DNA of 8,548 nucleotides from Limnochordia bacterium (GTDB lineage Bacteria > Bacillota > Limnochordia > Darwinibacteriales > SLO01), in NCBI GenBank assembly GCA_007132635.1, contig SLOG01000276.1:1-8548 (forward strand), given 5' to 3'. The stretch's first letter is position 1. Each line of letters starts with the position of its first letter. Under the pieces are notes generated by a model that did not search any database, had not been told where the DNA came from, and was given only the letters and a program-made list of their open reading frames with translations. The position numbers were made by a program, and so were the translations under genes. Positions 1 to 7,035 of this stretch are shown here, in pieces.

Positions 1-1858
1 CCACCAGCATCCAACCCGCCCGTTCGGGACTTTGGGGTGCCAGCAGACGCTCAAGAATATACGGAACTGTCGGCCGGTAACGAACCCAGTTTTCGCTGTC
101 TGCGCAGAGTTCGAAGATGGGTCCCATGTGCTCTTTATCTACGTACGGTTCGGCCTCAAACCGGATCCAGCACGACAACCGCTGAAAATCGGCCCAAGGA
201 AGGCCAAAACCCCCTGCCTGAGGATACGTCAGAGCGTGGCACGTTCCCGTCTCCGCCAGAACTGCCAGCGAACCACGACCGGTGACCGTCTCCCGTTCAT
301 CCCGCACCAGCCGCGCCTTAGGATCGTCACTAGTGAGCTGCCAATCCACAGCCGGCGCGTTTGTGCCCACCTCCAGGTCTGTTTCTACAGCACTTACGGT
401 GAACTGGGCCAAGTCCGCCAGTTGGCCATCGTCCACCAGCACCGCCACGGTATGGAGGCCTGGCCGGTCAAATTGATGAGCATAACGGGATGCAGAACCC
501 GCGTCGCTGCGATTTACTTGCCAGCGAAACCGCAGTGGGCGGCCGCTGCGGCTGCGGCTCTGCGCTGCCGAGAACAACACCGGCTCGCCGACCCGAACGT
601 GTTTCGGCTCCATCACCGCGTGTGCTTCCGGGGGCGGCCCTAGAGCCAGGTCCCGCAGTATAGAGACTTCCTTTACATTTGGCCCGAACGCCACATCGTC
701 GCCGGCATTGCCCGCAAACCGATTGCCGGCTATATGCAGCCACTGGGCGTGTTCGAGGTAGATGCCGTGGCCGCGGTACCCCCGCTCATCGTCTTGACTG
801 TGATGAATTACGTTCTGCTGAACCACCCAATGATACGACGGATCGTCCGGTTTGTGGCGGATAGCGATGCCAGGCCCTCGGGTGTACTGGACCACATTGC
901 CCACAAGCTTTAGATGCCGGCCCGAACCGTTCACCACAGCGATACCAGCATTGCCGAAGGCTTCCGGCGCGTGACCCCCACTGCCGTGGACCGTATTGTC
1001 CTTGAGCAGAGTTTCATCCGAACCGCCCAGCCAGAACCCATAGCTCGAAAAACTGGCCGTATTGCGGATGAACGTATTGCCGGGAGACCAGCACTCCACA
1101 GCATTGTTGTTGGCATAGGAGCAGTCATTCCCGACAAACACATTCCCGGTGGAAGCCCACCCGTTGAGCATACGGACAAAGATTCCATCCCCACCGTGGC
1201 TGCAATCGCAGTCTTCCAGCCAATTGCGGTCCGAACCCGACTCTACCAGGACACCGCACGAATCCCGAGCGTGCACTTCTCCCGGCGAGATGCGGAGGCC
1301 CCAGCTGAAGTCCGAACGCCGAATCCGGTTATCCTGGGCATGCCACAAACGCAGCCCCACATTGGAACAGTGGGAAAACCGGCAGTGTTCCACCGTATTG
1401 TGGTGACTGAAGCGCATATCCAGACCGTTCCAGACCCTCTGCCCCAGCACTCGCTCTATGCGATTGTGCGACGAATGCTCCAGACGCACCGCGCCTTGCG
1501 GCGGTCCGTCGCCCCAACCGAAATCCGGGTCGTGGAAGTTATCCGAAAAATCGCTGTCCGTAATGCTGCATTCGCTGCTCCGCTCCAGCAGCAAACCGAC
1601 GGCGAACCCAGCAGCACGCACGTTGGTTATCGTCACGCCGCGGCAGTCCCGACACAGGATTCCGACTCCTTGGTATTTATTCCCTTCATTCAGATATTTA
1701 GCCGGCCCAAGCAAGGTCACGCCGCTGCCGTCGACGGCGATGCCTTGGCCCGCAATTGTCAGGCCCTGCCCGGCCGGAAACACGTACGTCCCCGGCCGCA
1801 GAACCGTGTCTTCAGTGATGACCATCCCAGGATAGGGCTCTGTCAGCGACAACGCCAC
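1..1858 (-). CDS. Right-handed parallel beta-helix protein with PKD-like domain (3' end outside window)
   Basis: The reading frame is open from a GTG at 1858 to the left edge (619 codons, no stop), so the C-terminus is missing. About residues 15-400 are short repeats rich in N, G, D and S with regular hydrophobic positions (for example GVTITNV, CSITDSDFS, HNTVEHCRF, GNVFVGND), the pattern of NosD/pectate-lyase-like beta-helices that bind or cleave polysaccharides. About residues 406-490 look like a PKD-type Ig fold (RVGEPVLFSA, LRFRWQV, PGLHTVAVLVDDG). Residues from about 496 resemble the start of a jelly-roll or carbohydrate-binding domain (tentative). The GTG was chosen because GGGAGGTG lies 6 nt upstream; an in-frame stop at 1915-1913 rules out a much longer N-terminus. 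No signal peptide is visible and the helix has about ten cysteines, both odd for a normally exported fold. It lies 93 nt after the GH172 gene. Lyase, glycosidase or epimerase activity cannot be decided from sequence alone. Confidence 0.85.
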   Translation of the reverse strand, partial: MALSLTEPYPGMVITEDTVLRPGTYVFPAGQGLTIAGQGIAVDGSGVTLLGPAKYLNEGNKYQGVGILCRDCRGVTITNVRAAGFAVGLLLERSSECSITDSDFSDNFHDPDFGWGDGPPQGAVRLEHSSHNRIERVLGQRVWNGLDMRFSHHNTVEHCRFSHCSNVGLRLWHAQDNRIRRSDFSWGLRISPGEVHARDSCGVLVESGSDRNWLEDCDCSHGGDGIFVRMLNGWASTGNVFVGNDCSYANNNAVECWSPGNTFIRNTASFSSYGFWLGGSDETLLKDNTVHGSGGHAPEAFGNAGIAVVNGSGRHLKLVGNVVQYTRGPGIAIRHKPDDPSYHWVVQQNVIHHSQDDERGYRGHGIYLEHAQWLHIAGNRFAGNAGDDVAFGPNVKEVSILRDLALGPPPEAHAVMEPKHVRVGEPVLFSAAQSRSRSGRPLRFRWQVNRSDAGSASRYAHQFDRPGLHTVAVLVDDGQLADLAQFTVSAVETDLEVGTNAPAVDWQLTSDDPKARLVRDERETVTGRGSLAVLAETGTCHALTYPQAGGFGLPWADFQRLSCWIRFEAEPYVDKEHMGPIFELCADSENWVRYRPTVPYILERLLAPQSPERAGWMLV

Positions 1859-1951
1859 AGTCCACACCTCCCGCGAAATGCCTCGGCACAGCGGACAGTC
1901 TCTGTCTCTACTCTATCATTTCGCAAAAAGACGACAATTTCCTTCCCTCAA
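1859..1951 (-). other. Intergenic gap between GH172 and beta-helix genes
   Basis: This 93-nt gap is the longest in the window. It is more AT-rich than the genes and has a T5 run on the minus strand at 1929-1925, but no strong hairpin precedes it, so it does not look like a terminator. A weak internal promoter cannot be excluded; I see no good -35/-10 pair. Confidence 0.4.
1865..1872 (-). promoter_or_regulatory. Ribosome binding site of the beta-helix gene
   Basis: GGGAGGTG on the minus strand ends 6 nt before the GTG at 1858. It favours that start over the in-frame GTG at 1867, which overlaps the site itself. Confidence 0.7.
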
Positions 1952-3055
1952 TTAAGGATTTACATCCGGCATGGCACTGATGCGCGGCAGGCGGGCGTTG
2001 CGGGAGGGCAGCTCAGGGAAAGCACCATGAGGCTCTTCTTGGTACCAGTAAGCCACGGACGCGATCTCGTCGGTCAGCGGCTGGAATTTAAAGGCCGGCC
2101 ACCAGCCCAGCGCCTGAATCGTCACGCGCAGATCCTCCCGGAAACGAATCGGATCCATGACATGCCAGCGGTAGAGCCCGTGTTTCGGAACCTTCACCCC
2201 TTCCTTCTCCCACAGGGGATACCCCAGGTACGGTCCGCTGTAGGTGTCGCCGAAGCACCAGGCTCCACCGAAGTAGTCCTCTGTACCCGTGCCGCAGATG
2301 GTCGGGTACTCGCCATCACCATCAATGAAAAACTTGATCTCACCCTCACCCCACCAGCCGTCGGAAAACTGCGCCCAAGCCAAGTGCGTGCCGACATACT
2401 GGCCGTTGCCCTTTACATCGTCTAGAATCGTATGTTCGGGAACCTCGCGGGTCGTGGTACTCAGCCGAAACTGCGCATGGAACAGCCCCAATCCGGCTGG
2501 GAGCTCACCCAGGCCGTAGTCGATCTGGTAGAAGAGCCCCTTGATCACAGCATCACCTTGGTTCTCCATGGTGATTCGTGCCGACTTATAGAACGGCAGC
2601 GGCCAGTAACTGTTGAACCCTCCCGTCGGACACACGTTGATAGGCAGGGAGTTGACTGGATACCGCAGTCCGTGGCCATTCGCAAAAAAGTCTCCCACCG
2701 GAGCCTCCACAGACGGCGTCTCTTCGCCGTCCCAGTAGATCCGCAGCACCACATCCCGCACATGCTTGGTGTCCATGGTGATCCACATGTGCTGGATGAC
2801 CCCCGGCCCCTCGATTTCCGCCAAGGTCACGGTCTCCTTGGCCTCGACAAAAATGCAGGGCCTCACCTTCCAGCCCTTACCCAGCTCCCGGGACGGATGG
2901 GCTTCCAGGCCGAAAAACTCCGTGTCGCTCGGGCTCGCCTGGGCACCGCCGCCCTTCTTCCCCGTCGGATTCTCGGCGCTGATGGAACGAGATACGAAGT
3001 CTCCCAACATCGGCATTCCGCCCAAACCAAAATTCATGCCACTAAACCACTGCAT
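1952..3055 (-). CDS. DUF2961 / glycoside hydrolase family 172 protein
   Basis: This is a 367-residue, single-domain protein of the DUF2961 family, now GH172. Characterised members include a difructose dianhydride I synthase/hydrolase and alpha-D-arabinofuranosidases, so the expected activity is on fructofuranoside or arabinofuranoside linkages; the real substrate is unknown. Recognisable segments are the N-terminal SRSISAENPTGKKGGG (residues 22-37), GPGVIQHMWIT (83-93), and the core WWGEGEIKFFIDGD (234-247) followed by GTGTEDYFGGAWCF (255-268). Glu237 or Glu239 together with Glu259 are candidates for the catalytic acid pair, by their conservation and spacing of about 20 residues. The length is normal for the family. 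There is no signal peptide, so it probably acts in the cytoplasm on imported sugar. The ATG at 3055 is preceded by GGAGGAG at 5 nt spacing; an in-frame extension to 3106 is open but lacks a ribosome binding site and overlaps the upstream gene. It ends with TAA. Confidence 0.9.
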   Translation of the reverse strand: MQWFSGMNFGLGGMPMLGDFVSRSISAENPTGKKGGGAQASPSDTEFFGLEAHPSRELGKGWKVRPCIFVEAKETVTLAEIEGPGVIQHMWITMDTKHVRDVVLRIYWDGEETPSVEAPVGDFFANGHGLRYPVNSLPINVCPTGGFNSYWPLPFYKSARITMENQGDAVIKGLFYQIDYGLGELPAGLGLFHAQFRLSTTTREVPEHTILDDVKGNGQYVGTHLAWAQFSDGWWGEGEIKFFIDGDGEYPTICGTGTEDYFGGAWCFGDTYSGPYLGYPLWEKEGVKVPKHGLYRWHVMDPIRFREDLRVTIQALGWWPAFKFQPLTDEIASVAYWYQEEPHGAFPELPSRNARLPRISAMPDVNP

Positions 3056-3060
3056 GCTTA

Positions 3061-3067
3061 CTCCTCC
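3061..3067 (-). promoter_or_regulatory. Ribosome binding site of the GH172 gene
   Basis: GGAGGAG on the minus strand lies 5 nt before the ATG at 3055 and fixes the start there, not at upstream in-frame codons. Confidence 0.75.
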
Positions 3068-3098
3068 ATTCATCAAGCATTCTCGCAACGATCTTTGT

Positions 3099-3608
3099 CT
3101 ACTCAATACAGCAGTCCACCAGTTTCTTGACGAGCTGCGAAAACTTCGATAACAGCGTGTTTTCCTCCGACGCAGCCAGTTCCTGTTTCAGTTCGCCTGG
3201 TTCTACGGCACCCATATTCAGCGCCATACACAGGGAAAACAGATCGAACGCATAGCGGAAGTATCGTCCTGCCGCTGCGCGGTTCTGAGCCGTCAGCTCC
3301 TTGGTACCCACCTCCATCAGCCGTATACTGGCCGCCATGAGATGCTTAGCGATACACCACTCCTCTCCTTGGGGATCCTGCAGAAAGTCGGTCTGTACAG
3401 CCTTACGCACCTCCCGCACGGACTCCAGCATATCCAAATATTTCTGATCGTTGGTCTTGACAGCGGTGAAGTAGAAATGCTCCTCCAGCGAGATGAGGTT
3501 CATGAGTGCCAGGCCGCGATCCTCGTCCTTGGATAGATCCAAGGATGACGTCCGGCCCGCAGCTGCTTTTTCCAACCATGCTTGTACCTTCGGATCCCTC
3601 GCTTCCAC
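3099..3608 (-). CDS. Unrecognised soluble alpha-helical protein
   Basis: The product is a 169-residue protein of unknown function. It has no membrane segment or signal peptide and reads as a mostly helical bundle. Striking segments are LISLEEHFYFTAVKT (38-52), a charged helix LESVREVRKAV (61-71), GEEWCIAKHLMAASIRLMEVGTKEL (81-105, first half GEEWCIAKHLMAA) and YFRYAFDLFSLCMALN (116-131). The Glu, His and Trp in these helices look like fixed positions and might bind a ligand or partner. The GTG at 3608 was chosen because GGAGGTG is 6 nt upstream; TTG 3629 and ATG 3623 in the same frame are alternatives giving 176 or 174 residues. It begins 22 nt after the CPVC membrane protein gene and ends 43 nt before the GH172 gene, so it is co-transcribed. 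From memory it resembles uncharacterised proteins found next to CPVC membrane proteins in other genomes; that link is unverified. Confidence 0.75.
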   Translation of the reverse strand: MEARDPKVQAWLEKAAAGRTSSLDLSKDEDRGLALMNLISLEEHFYFTAVKTNDQKYLDMLESVREVRKAVQTDFLQDPQGEEWCIAKHLMAASIRLMEVGTKELTAQNRAAAGRYFRYAFDLFSLCMALNMGAVEPGELKQELAASEENTLLSKFSQLVKKLVDCCIE

Positions 3609-3614
3609 ACCGCT

Positions 3615-3621
3615 CACCTCC
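3615..3621 (-). promoter_or_regulatory. Ribosome binding site deciding the start of the helical protein
   Basis: GGAGGTG on the minus strand is 6 nt before GTG 3608. The in-frame ATG at 3623 overlaps this site, so ATG 3623 is probably a decoy. Confidence 0.6.
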
Positions 3622-3630
3622 ATGACCAAG

Positions 3631-4218
3631 TCATCCCGCGAACCAGTTTAGCACGGCATAGAAACCTAGGCCGGCCAAAACCAACACGGCACCGTTAAAC
3701 ACGACAACCTGAAAGGGAAACAGGACGCGGCCCCGCACCCCTTTGATGCGATAGTGTACGCCGTAAGCCAAGAGACTGCCTACCGCTCCTACGACAGCGC
3801 CCATGTGCACCACGTTGGTAAGAAGGAGCTGCCACCAAGGTGCCTCTACCTGCCCATACGTCGTCCCCATGACGGGATCATAGAGATACTGCACTGGCTC
3901 GATCAACGTGTACGAACCTGCCAGCAGGGTCATGCGCACGGCTGCAACAGTCAATGTCCACATCACGACAACCGGCACGAACCCCAGCCAACGCGGCAGT
4001 CCGATTCGGTTCCGCAGCAGCCGATAAGTGAGCATACCGAGATTAAGGCCCAGCCCACCCACCAACACACTCGTGATGGACAGATCCAGGCCAATGTACT
4101 TCGAACCTGCCACCACCGCAAACACTAAGCCGGTACACACAGGACAGAACGCGGCACCGGCAGAAACCAGCACTAGCACGACAGCAACAGCGCCAAGAAT
4201 TCCCAAGGCCCACAGCAC
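3631..4218 (-). CDS. Unrecognised multi-pass membrane protein with CPVC motif
   Basis: This 195-residue protein is very hydrophobic, with about five to six predicted membrane segments: roughly residues 2-23, 29-45, 47-65, 78-100, 129-154 and 165-193. The first segment ends in a CPVC motif (Cys25-Pro-Val-Cys28), a CxxC arrangement that could carry a redox disulfide or bind metal; no other cysteines are present. The loop after segment four (residues 102-128) holds YLYDPVMGTTYGQVEAPWW. I do not recognise a characterised family. It is not an ABC permease, since the EAA loop is absent. The GTG start directly abuts the stop of the DppF-like gene (TAGGTG), and AGGTGA lies 5 nt upstream, so the two are translationally coupled. 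Its gene sits between the transporter and the helical protein, which suggests a shared role with either. A DsbB/VKOR-like redox role is only a guess from the CxxC. Confidence 0.8.
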   Translation of the reverse strand: MLWALGILGAVAVVLVLVSAGAAFCPVCTGLVFAVVAGSKYIGLDLSITSVLVGGLGLNLGMLTYRLLRNRIGLPRWLGFVPVVVMWTLTVAAVRMTLLAGSYTLIEPVQYLYDPVMGTTYGQVEAPWWQLLLTNVVHMGAVVGAVGSLLAYGVHYRIKGVRGRVLFPFQVVVFNGAVLVLAGLGFYAVLNWFAG

Positions 4219-5205
4219 CTAGCTCACCTGCTGTTCCTGGTAATCGACCGGTCGAAAACACAAGGAACGCCGCTCTTCATCAATGGATACCATCGGAGGC
4301 TTCAGCCGACGGCAGATGTCTTTCACATAACGGCAGCGTTCGGCGAATTTGCACGCCTTCGCACCGTACTCCTTGATCTCTACATCAGGCAGCGGCACAT
4401 CATCCCGCCACTTCTCGCCGATCTTGGATACAGAGTCCAGCAGCAATTCGGTATACGGATGCGCTGGTTCTGTCAGGATTTCGTTTGAAGGACCGTATTC
4501 CACGATGCTGCCGCGGTACATGACAGCGATGTGATCGCTCACGTAGTACGCCGTGGATAGGTCATGGGTAATGTAGATCAGGTTCACGTTGAACTCATCC
4601 TGCAGCCGTTTGAACAGATTGATGACGTTCATCCGCAGGCTAGCATCGATCATCGCCACCGGTTCGTCTGCAACAATCAGCTTCGGCCGGGTGATCAGGG
4701 CTCTGGCTACTGCGATGCGCTGCAGCTCCCCACCCGAAAACTGGCTGTTGTACTTGCCGGCTACCCGGTTCATGTCCAAGCCTACGGACTCAAGCACTTC
4801 TGCCACGACGGTCTGCGCCTCTTTACGGTTCTTAGCAATCCCGAAATTGCGCGCCGTGTCGTACAGATAAGCGTCTACGTGCCGATGAATGCTAAAGGAC
4901 TCGAACGGGTTCTGGAAGATGGGCTGCACCGCAGCTTTGAAATCCCTGTCACGAAATCCGCCTTTGTAGATATCCCGGCCCTCCAGCTGAATCGTCCCAC
5001 TGGTGGGATCGACCAGCCTGAGCATCATGCGGGCCAGCGTTGTCTTGCCGCTCCCCGACTCCCCGACCACGCTGAGAATCGTGGCGCGGTCGCCAGGCAT
5101 ACTGATATCGACAGCATCCACAGCCGCCAGCAGGCTGCCGATAACTAGGCCGCCGATCTTGTATAGTTTGGACAGGTTAGTGACTTCCAACAGCTTGTCA
5201 CTCAC
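4219..5205 (-). CDS. Dpp/Opp-type ABC transporter ATP-binding protein (DppF-like)
   Basis: This is the second ATPase of the importer, working at the cytoplasmic face with the DppD-like subunit. In 328-residue numbering it has Walker A GESGSGKT (48-55), a Q-loop (FQNPFES, about 97-103), the signature FSGGELQR (156-163), Walker B LIVADEP (176-182, catalytic Glu181) and an H-loop ITHD. Its C-terminus is the oligopeptide/dipeptide ATPase extension with Cys285, 291, 298 and 316, the four-cysteine pattern linked to an iron-sulfur cluster in Dpp ATPases. The D-loop region reads AMIDASLR instead of the usual SALD form; with ITHDLSTAYYVSDHI this recalls, from memory, the subtype accompanying oligosaccharide binding proteins. 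GTG 5205 gives a typical N-terminus (SDKLLEVTNLSKLY) and follows GAGGTGA at 5 nt; GTG codons at 5226 and 5214 are less likely. It begins 24 nt after the DppD-like stop and abuts the next gene. Confidence 0.93.
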   Translation of the reverse strand: MSDKLLEVTNLSKLYKIGGLVIGSLLAAVDAVDISMPGDRATILSVVGESGSGKTTLARMMLRLVDPTSGTIQLEGRDIYKGGFRDRDFKAAVQPIFQNPFESFSIHRHVDAYLYDTARNFGIAKNRKEAQTVVAEVLESVGLDMNRVAGKYNSQFSGGELQRIAVARALITRPKLIVADEPVAMIDASLRMNVINLFKRLQDEFNVNLIYITHDLSTAYYVSDHIAVMYRGSIVEYGPSNEILTEPAHPYTELLLDSVSKIGEKWRDDVPLPDVEIKEYGAKACKFAERCRYVKDICRRLKPPMVSIDEERRSLCFRPVDYQEQQVS

Positions 5206-5210
5206 CAAAA

Positions 5211-5217
5211 TCACCTC
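5211..5217 (-). promoter_or_regulatory. Ribosome binding site deciding the start of the DppF-like gene
   Basis: GAGGTGA on the minus strand sits 5 nt before GTG 5205. It contains an in-frame GTG (5214), so automatic callers may choose 5214 or 5226 instead. Confidence 0.65.
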
Positions 5218-5229
5218 GTCTCGCACAGC

Positions 5230-6186
5230 TTAGAATAGGTGGCAGGCCACCATATGGTCATCTCGCTCCTCGTGGAACGGCGGTTCTTCCCGGCGGCAGA
5301 CATCCATCACATGCGGGCAGCGAGCTTCAAACCGGCACCCCTTAGGTGGGTTCAGCAAACTCGGAGGCGCTCCGGGAATTCCCGTGCGTACATCACGGTC
5401 TCCAATGCGGGGGAGCGACTTGATCAGGTTGTCGGTATAGGGATGCATGGCGCCATGAAAGAGCGCCTCCGTAGGGCCGAGTTCGACAATCTTCCCCGCA
5501 TACATAATAGCCATCCGATCGGAAATCTGGTAGTGTACACCCATGTCGTGGGACACGATAACTAAAGTGTTCTGCATCTGTCTCTGCAGACGAGTCAGCA
5601 TGGTGAGGATACCGCGCTGCACCACGACATCCAAGGCCGTGGTCGGTTCGTCTCCCAACACAATTTTGGGATGCATAAATGTTGCCAGCGCCACGATCAC
5701 CCGCTGGCGCATGCCGCCGCTCAGCTGATGGGGAAAGGATGTCAGCACCTCTTCTGGCAGCTCCAGCTCCCGCAGATAGCTGATGATCTGTTTGCGAAGC
5801 TCTCTGCGGTTACCGCGTGCATAGCGCCCACCCGCAGCGTCATAGAACTGCCGTTCGACCCGTACAACCGGATTGAGAATACTCATGGACGCCTGGGGAA
5901 TGTAAGAAATGTGCCTCCACCAATAGTCTCGAATCTCGTGCTCCCGCAGGGTTAGCGTCTCACCGTTGTCCTGGGGAATCGTCGCCAATATCTCCCCCGA
6001 TACCAAACGCAGGGGATGAGGCATGTAATCATACAGCACCTTAACCAATGTGGACTTTCCGCAGCCCGACTCGCCCGCTATACTCAGCACTTCATTTTCG
6101 CGAATGTCAAGAGTCACACCGTCAACGGCCTGCACTGGTCCCCGGGGCGTATCGTAATAGGCCTTAACGTCAGTCAGCTGCATCAT
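5230..6186 (-). CDS. Dpp/Opp-type ABC transporter ATP-binding protein (DppD-like)
   Basis: This 318-residue protein is the first ATPase of the importer. Motifs in order are Walker A GESGCGKST (38-46), a Q-loop in YIPQASMSILNP (95-106), the signature LSGGMRQR (155-162), Walker B IVLGDEP with catalytic Glu180, D-loop TALD (183-186) and the H-loop VSHDMGVHY. The C-terminal oligopeptide-type extension carries Cys284, 290, 297 and 315, with exactly the same spacing as in the DppF-like partner. Length and domain order are normal. The ATG at 6186 follows the permease stop by one nucleotide (TGATATG), with GGAGGGGG upstream at a rather long spacing of about ten nucleotides, so its translation probably depends on ribosomes ending on the permease gene. 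A second ATG at 6183 is possible. The transported substrate is set by the binding protein, not by this subunit. Confidence 0.95.
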   Translation of the reverse strand: MMQLTDVKAYYDTPRGPVQAVDGVTLDIRENEVLSIAGESGCGKSTLVKVLYDYMPHPLRLVSGEILATIPQDNGETLTLREHEIRDYWWRHISYIPQASMSILNPVVRVERQFYDAAGGRYARGNRRELRKQIISYLRELELPEEVLTSFPHQLSGGMRQRVIVALATFMHPKIVLGDEPTTALDVVVQRGILTMLTRLQRQMQNTLVIVSHDMGVHYQISDRMAIMYAGKIVELGPTEALFHGAMHPYTDNLIKSLPRIGDRDVRTGIPGAPPSLLNPPKGCRFEARCPHVMDVCRREEPPFHEERDDHMVACHLF

Positions 6187-6187
6187 A

Positions 6188-7012
6188 TCAGCGCCCCCTC
6201 CGCAGAGCCGAGTATTTGGAAAAACCGGTCGAAACCAAGAACAGGGTGATGAACAGAACCATGATGGCTACGACTGGACTGCCGATCCACCACCAGCGTT
6301 CGCCCAACACCGCCTGGTGCTGCAGGGCCCAATAGATCATGCCGCCTAGAGTCGCCGTTTCCAGGCTGGAAAGCCCAATGACCGCTAGGCCGGTCTCGGT
6401 GGCAATCGCGACCAAGACCGTATTGACAAAGTTCGCCATCGTCCAATTAGTGATATACGGGAAAATCTCCTTACGGATGATCGTTGCGGTGCCTTGACCT
6501 GAAAACGATGCCGTGTTGATAAACTCACGCTCCCGCAGCGAAAGAGCCACCGAGCGGATCTGGCGTGCCGGCCACGGCCAGTTGAACAGGATCAAGACCG
6601 AACCGATGACCAAGAGCGACACGCGTCCGCGCAGCAACGATGACAGCAGGATCAATATGGGCAGCGCGGGTATCACGATAAACGAGTCCATCACTAGCGT
6701 TAGGGCTCGGTCGATAATGCCGCCTTTAAAACCAGCCGTAAGCCCCACAGCGACACCGATCGTCGTGGCAAAAAACGCCACTAAAATGCCGATAAACAAA
6801 GAGTTCTGTGTCGCCCATGTCAGCACCCAGAACGTATCCTGGCCCAGGTTGGTAGTGCCAAGAAGATGGGTCCAGCTGGGAGATAGGTTGCGCGGCACCG
6901 CATTCCATGTCCGGGGATCATAGGGCGAAAACTGAGGCAGTACGAAACCCAGCACGATGTAGACCAGGAGAAGCGCCAACCCCACCTTCAACCGCCAATT
7001 CATTTTGATCAT
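6188..7012 (-). CDS. Dpp/Opp-type ABC transporter permease (DppC-like)
   Basis: This 274-residue inner membrane permease has an N-terminal membrane anchor (about 9-27), the family motif HLLGTTNLGQDTF (49-61), then about five more hydrophobic segments. The cytoplasmic EAA coupling loop lies around residues 160-186 (REREFINTASFSGQGTATII and the following KEIFPY), where it docks onto an ATPase. A tryptophan cluster (RWWWIGSP, 239-246) precedes the last segment, as is usual in DppC proteins. ATG 7012 was chosen because AGGTGA lies 5 nt upstream; the in-frame GTG at 7021 overlaps that site, and ATG 7003 is another option. It starts 23 nt after the DppB-like stop and ends one nucleotide before the DppD-like start. 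Nothing appears truncated. Confidence 0.94.
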   Translation of the reverse strand: MIKMNWRLKVGLALLLVYIVLGFVLPQFSPYDPRTWNAVPRNLSPSWTHLLGTTNLGQDTFWVLTWATQNSLFIGILVAFFATTIGVAVGLTAGFKGGIIDRALTLVMDSFIVIPALPILILLSSLLRGRVSLLVIGSVLILFNWPWPARQIRSVALSLREREFINTASFSGQGTATIIRKEIFPYITNWTMANFVNTVLVAIATETGLAVIGLSSLETATLGGMIYWALQHQAVLGERWWWIGSPVVAIMVLFITLFLVSTGFSKYSALRRGR

Positions 7013-7017
7013 GGGAA

Positions 7018-7023
7018 TCACCT
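7018..7023 (-). promoter_or_regulatory. Ribosome binding site deciding the start of the DppC-like gene
   Basis: AGGTGA on the minus strand ends 5 nt before ATG 7012 and overlaps the competing in-frame GTG at 7021, which is therefore an unlikely start. Confidence 0.6.
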
Positions 7024-7035
7024 AACCTACACGGA

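Noticed and set aside
32..643. 203-codon open frame on the plus strand
   Set aside because: It is antisense to the PKD-like and terminal regions of the beta-helix gene; arginine-rich and without a recognisable fold.
1922..1960. Possible terminator after the GH172 gene (T5 run at 1929-1925, near-palindrome CCTTAATTGAGG)
   Set aside because: The palindrome is short and AT-centred, overlaps the stop codon, and is not adjacent to the T-run, so no stable stem leads into the Ts.
914..2425. 503-codon open frame on the plus strand
   Set aside because: It runs antisense through the beta-helix and GH172 genes, shows no recognisable domain, and its composition (many P, R, H) is that of a reverse-strand shadow in GC-rich DNA.
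2432..3130. 232-codon open frame on the plus strand
   Set aside because: It is fully antisense to the GH172 gene, whose motifs on the other strand are clear. It has no family sequence and no ribosome binding site supporting it.
3631..4218. The CPVC membrane protein as a third transporter permease or a DsbB/VKOR enzyme
   Set aside because: There is no EAA coupling loop for an ATPase, and a single CxxC is not enough to assign the DsbB or VKOR families, which need further conserved cysteines.
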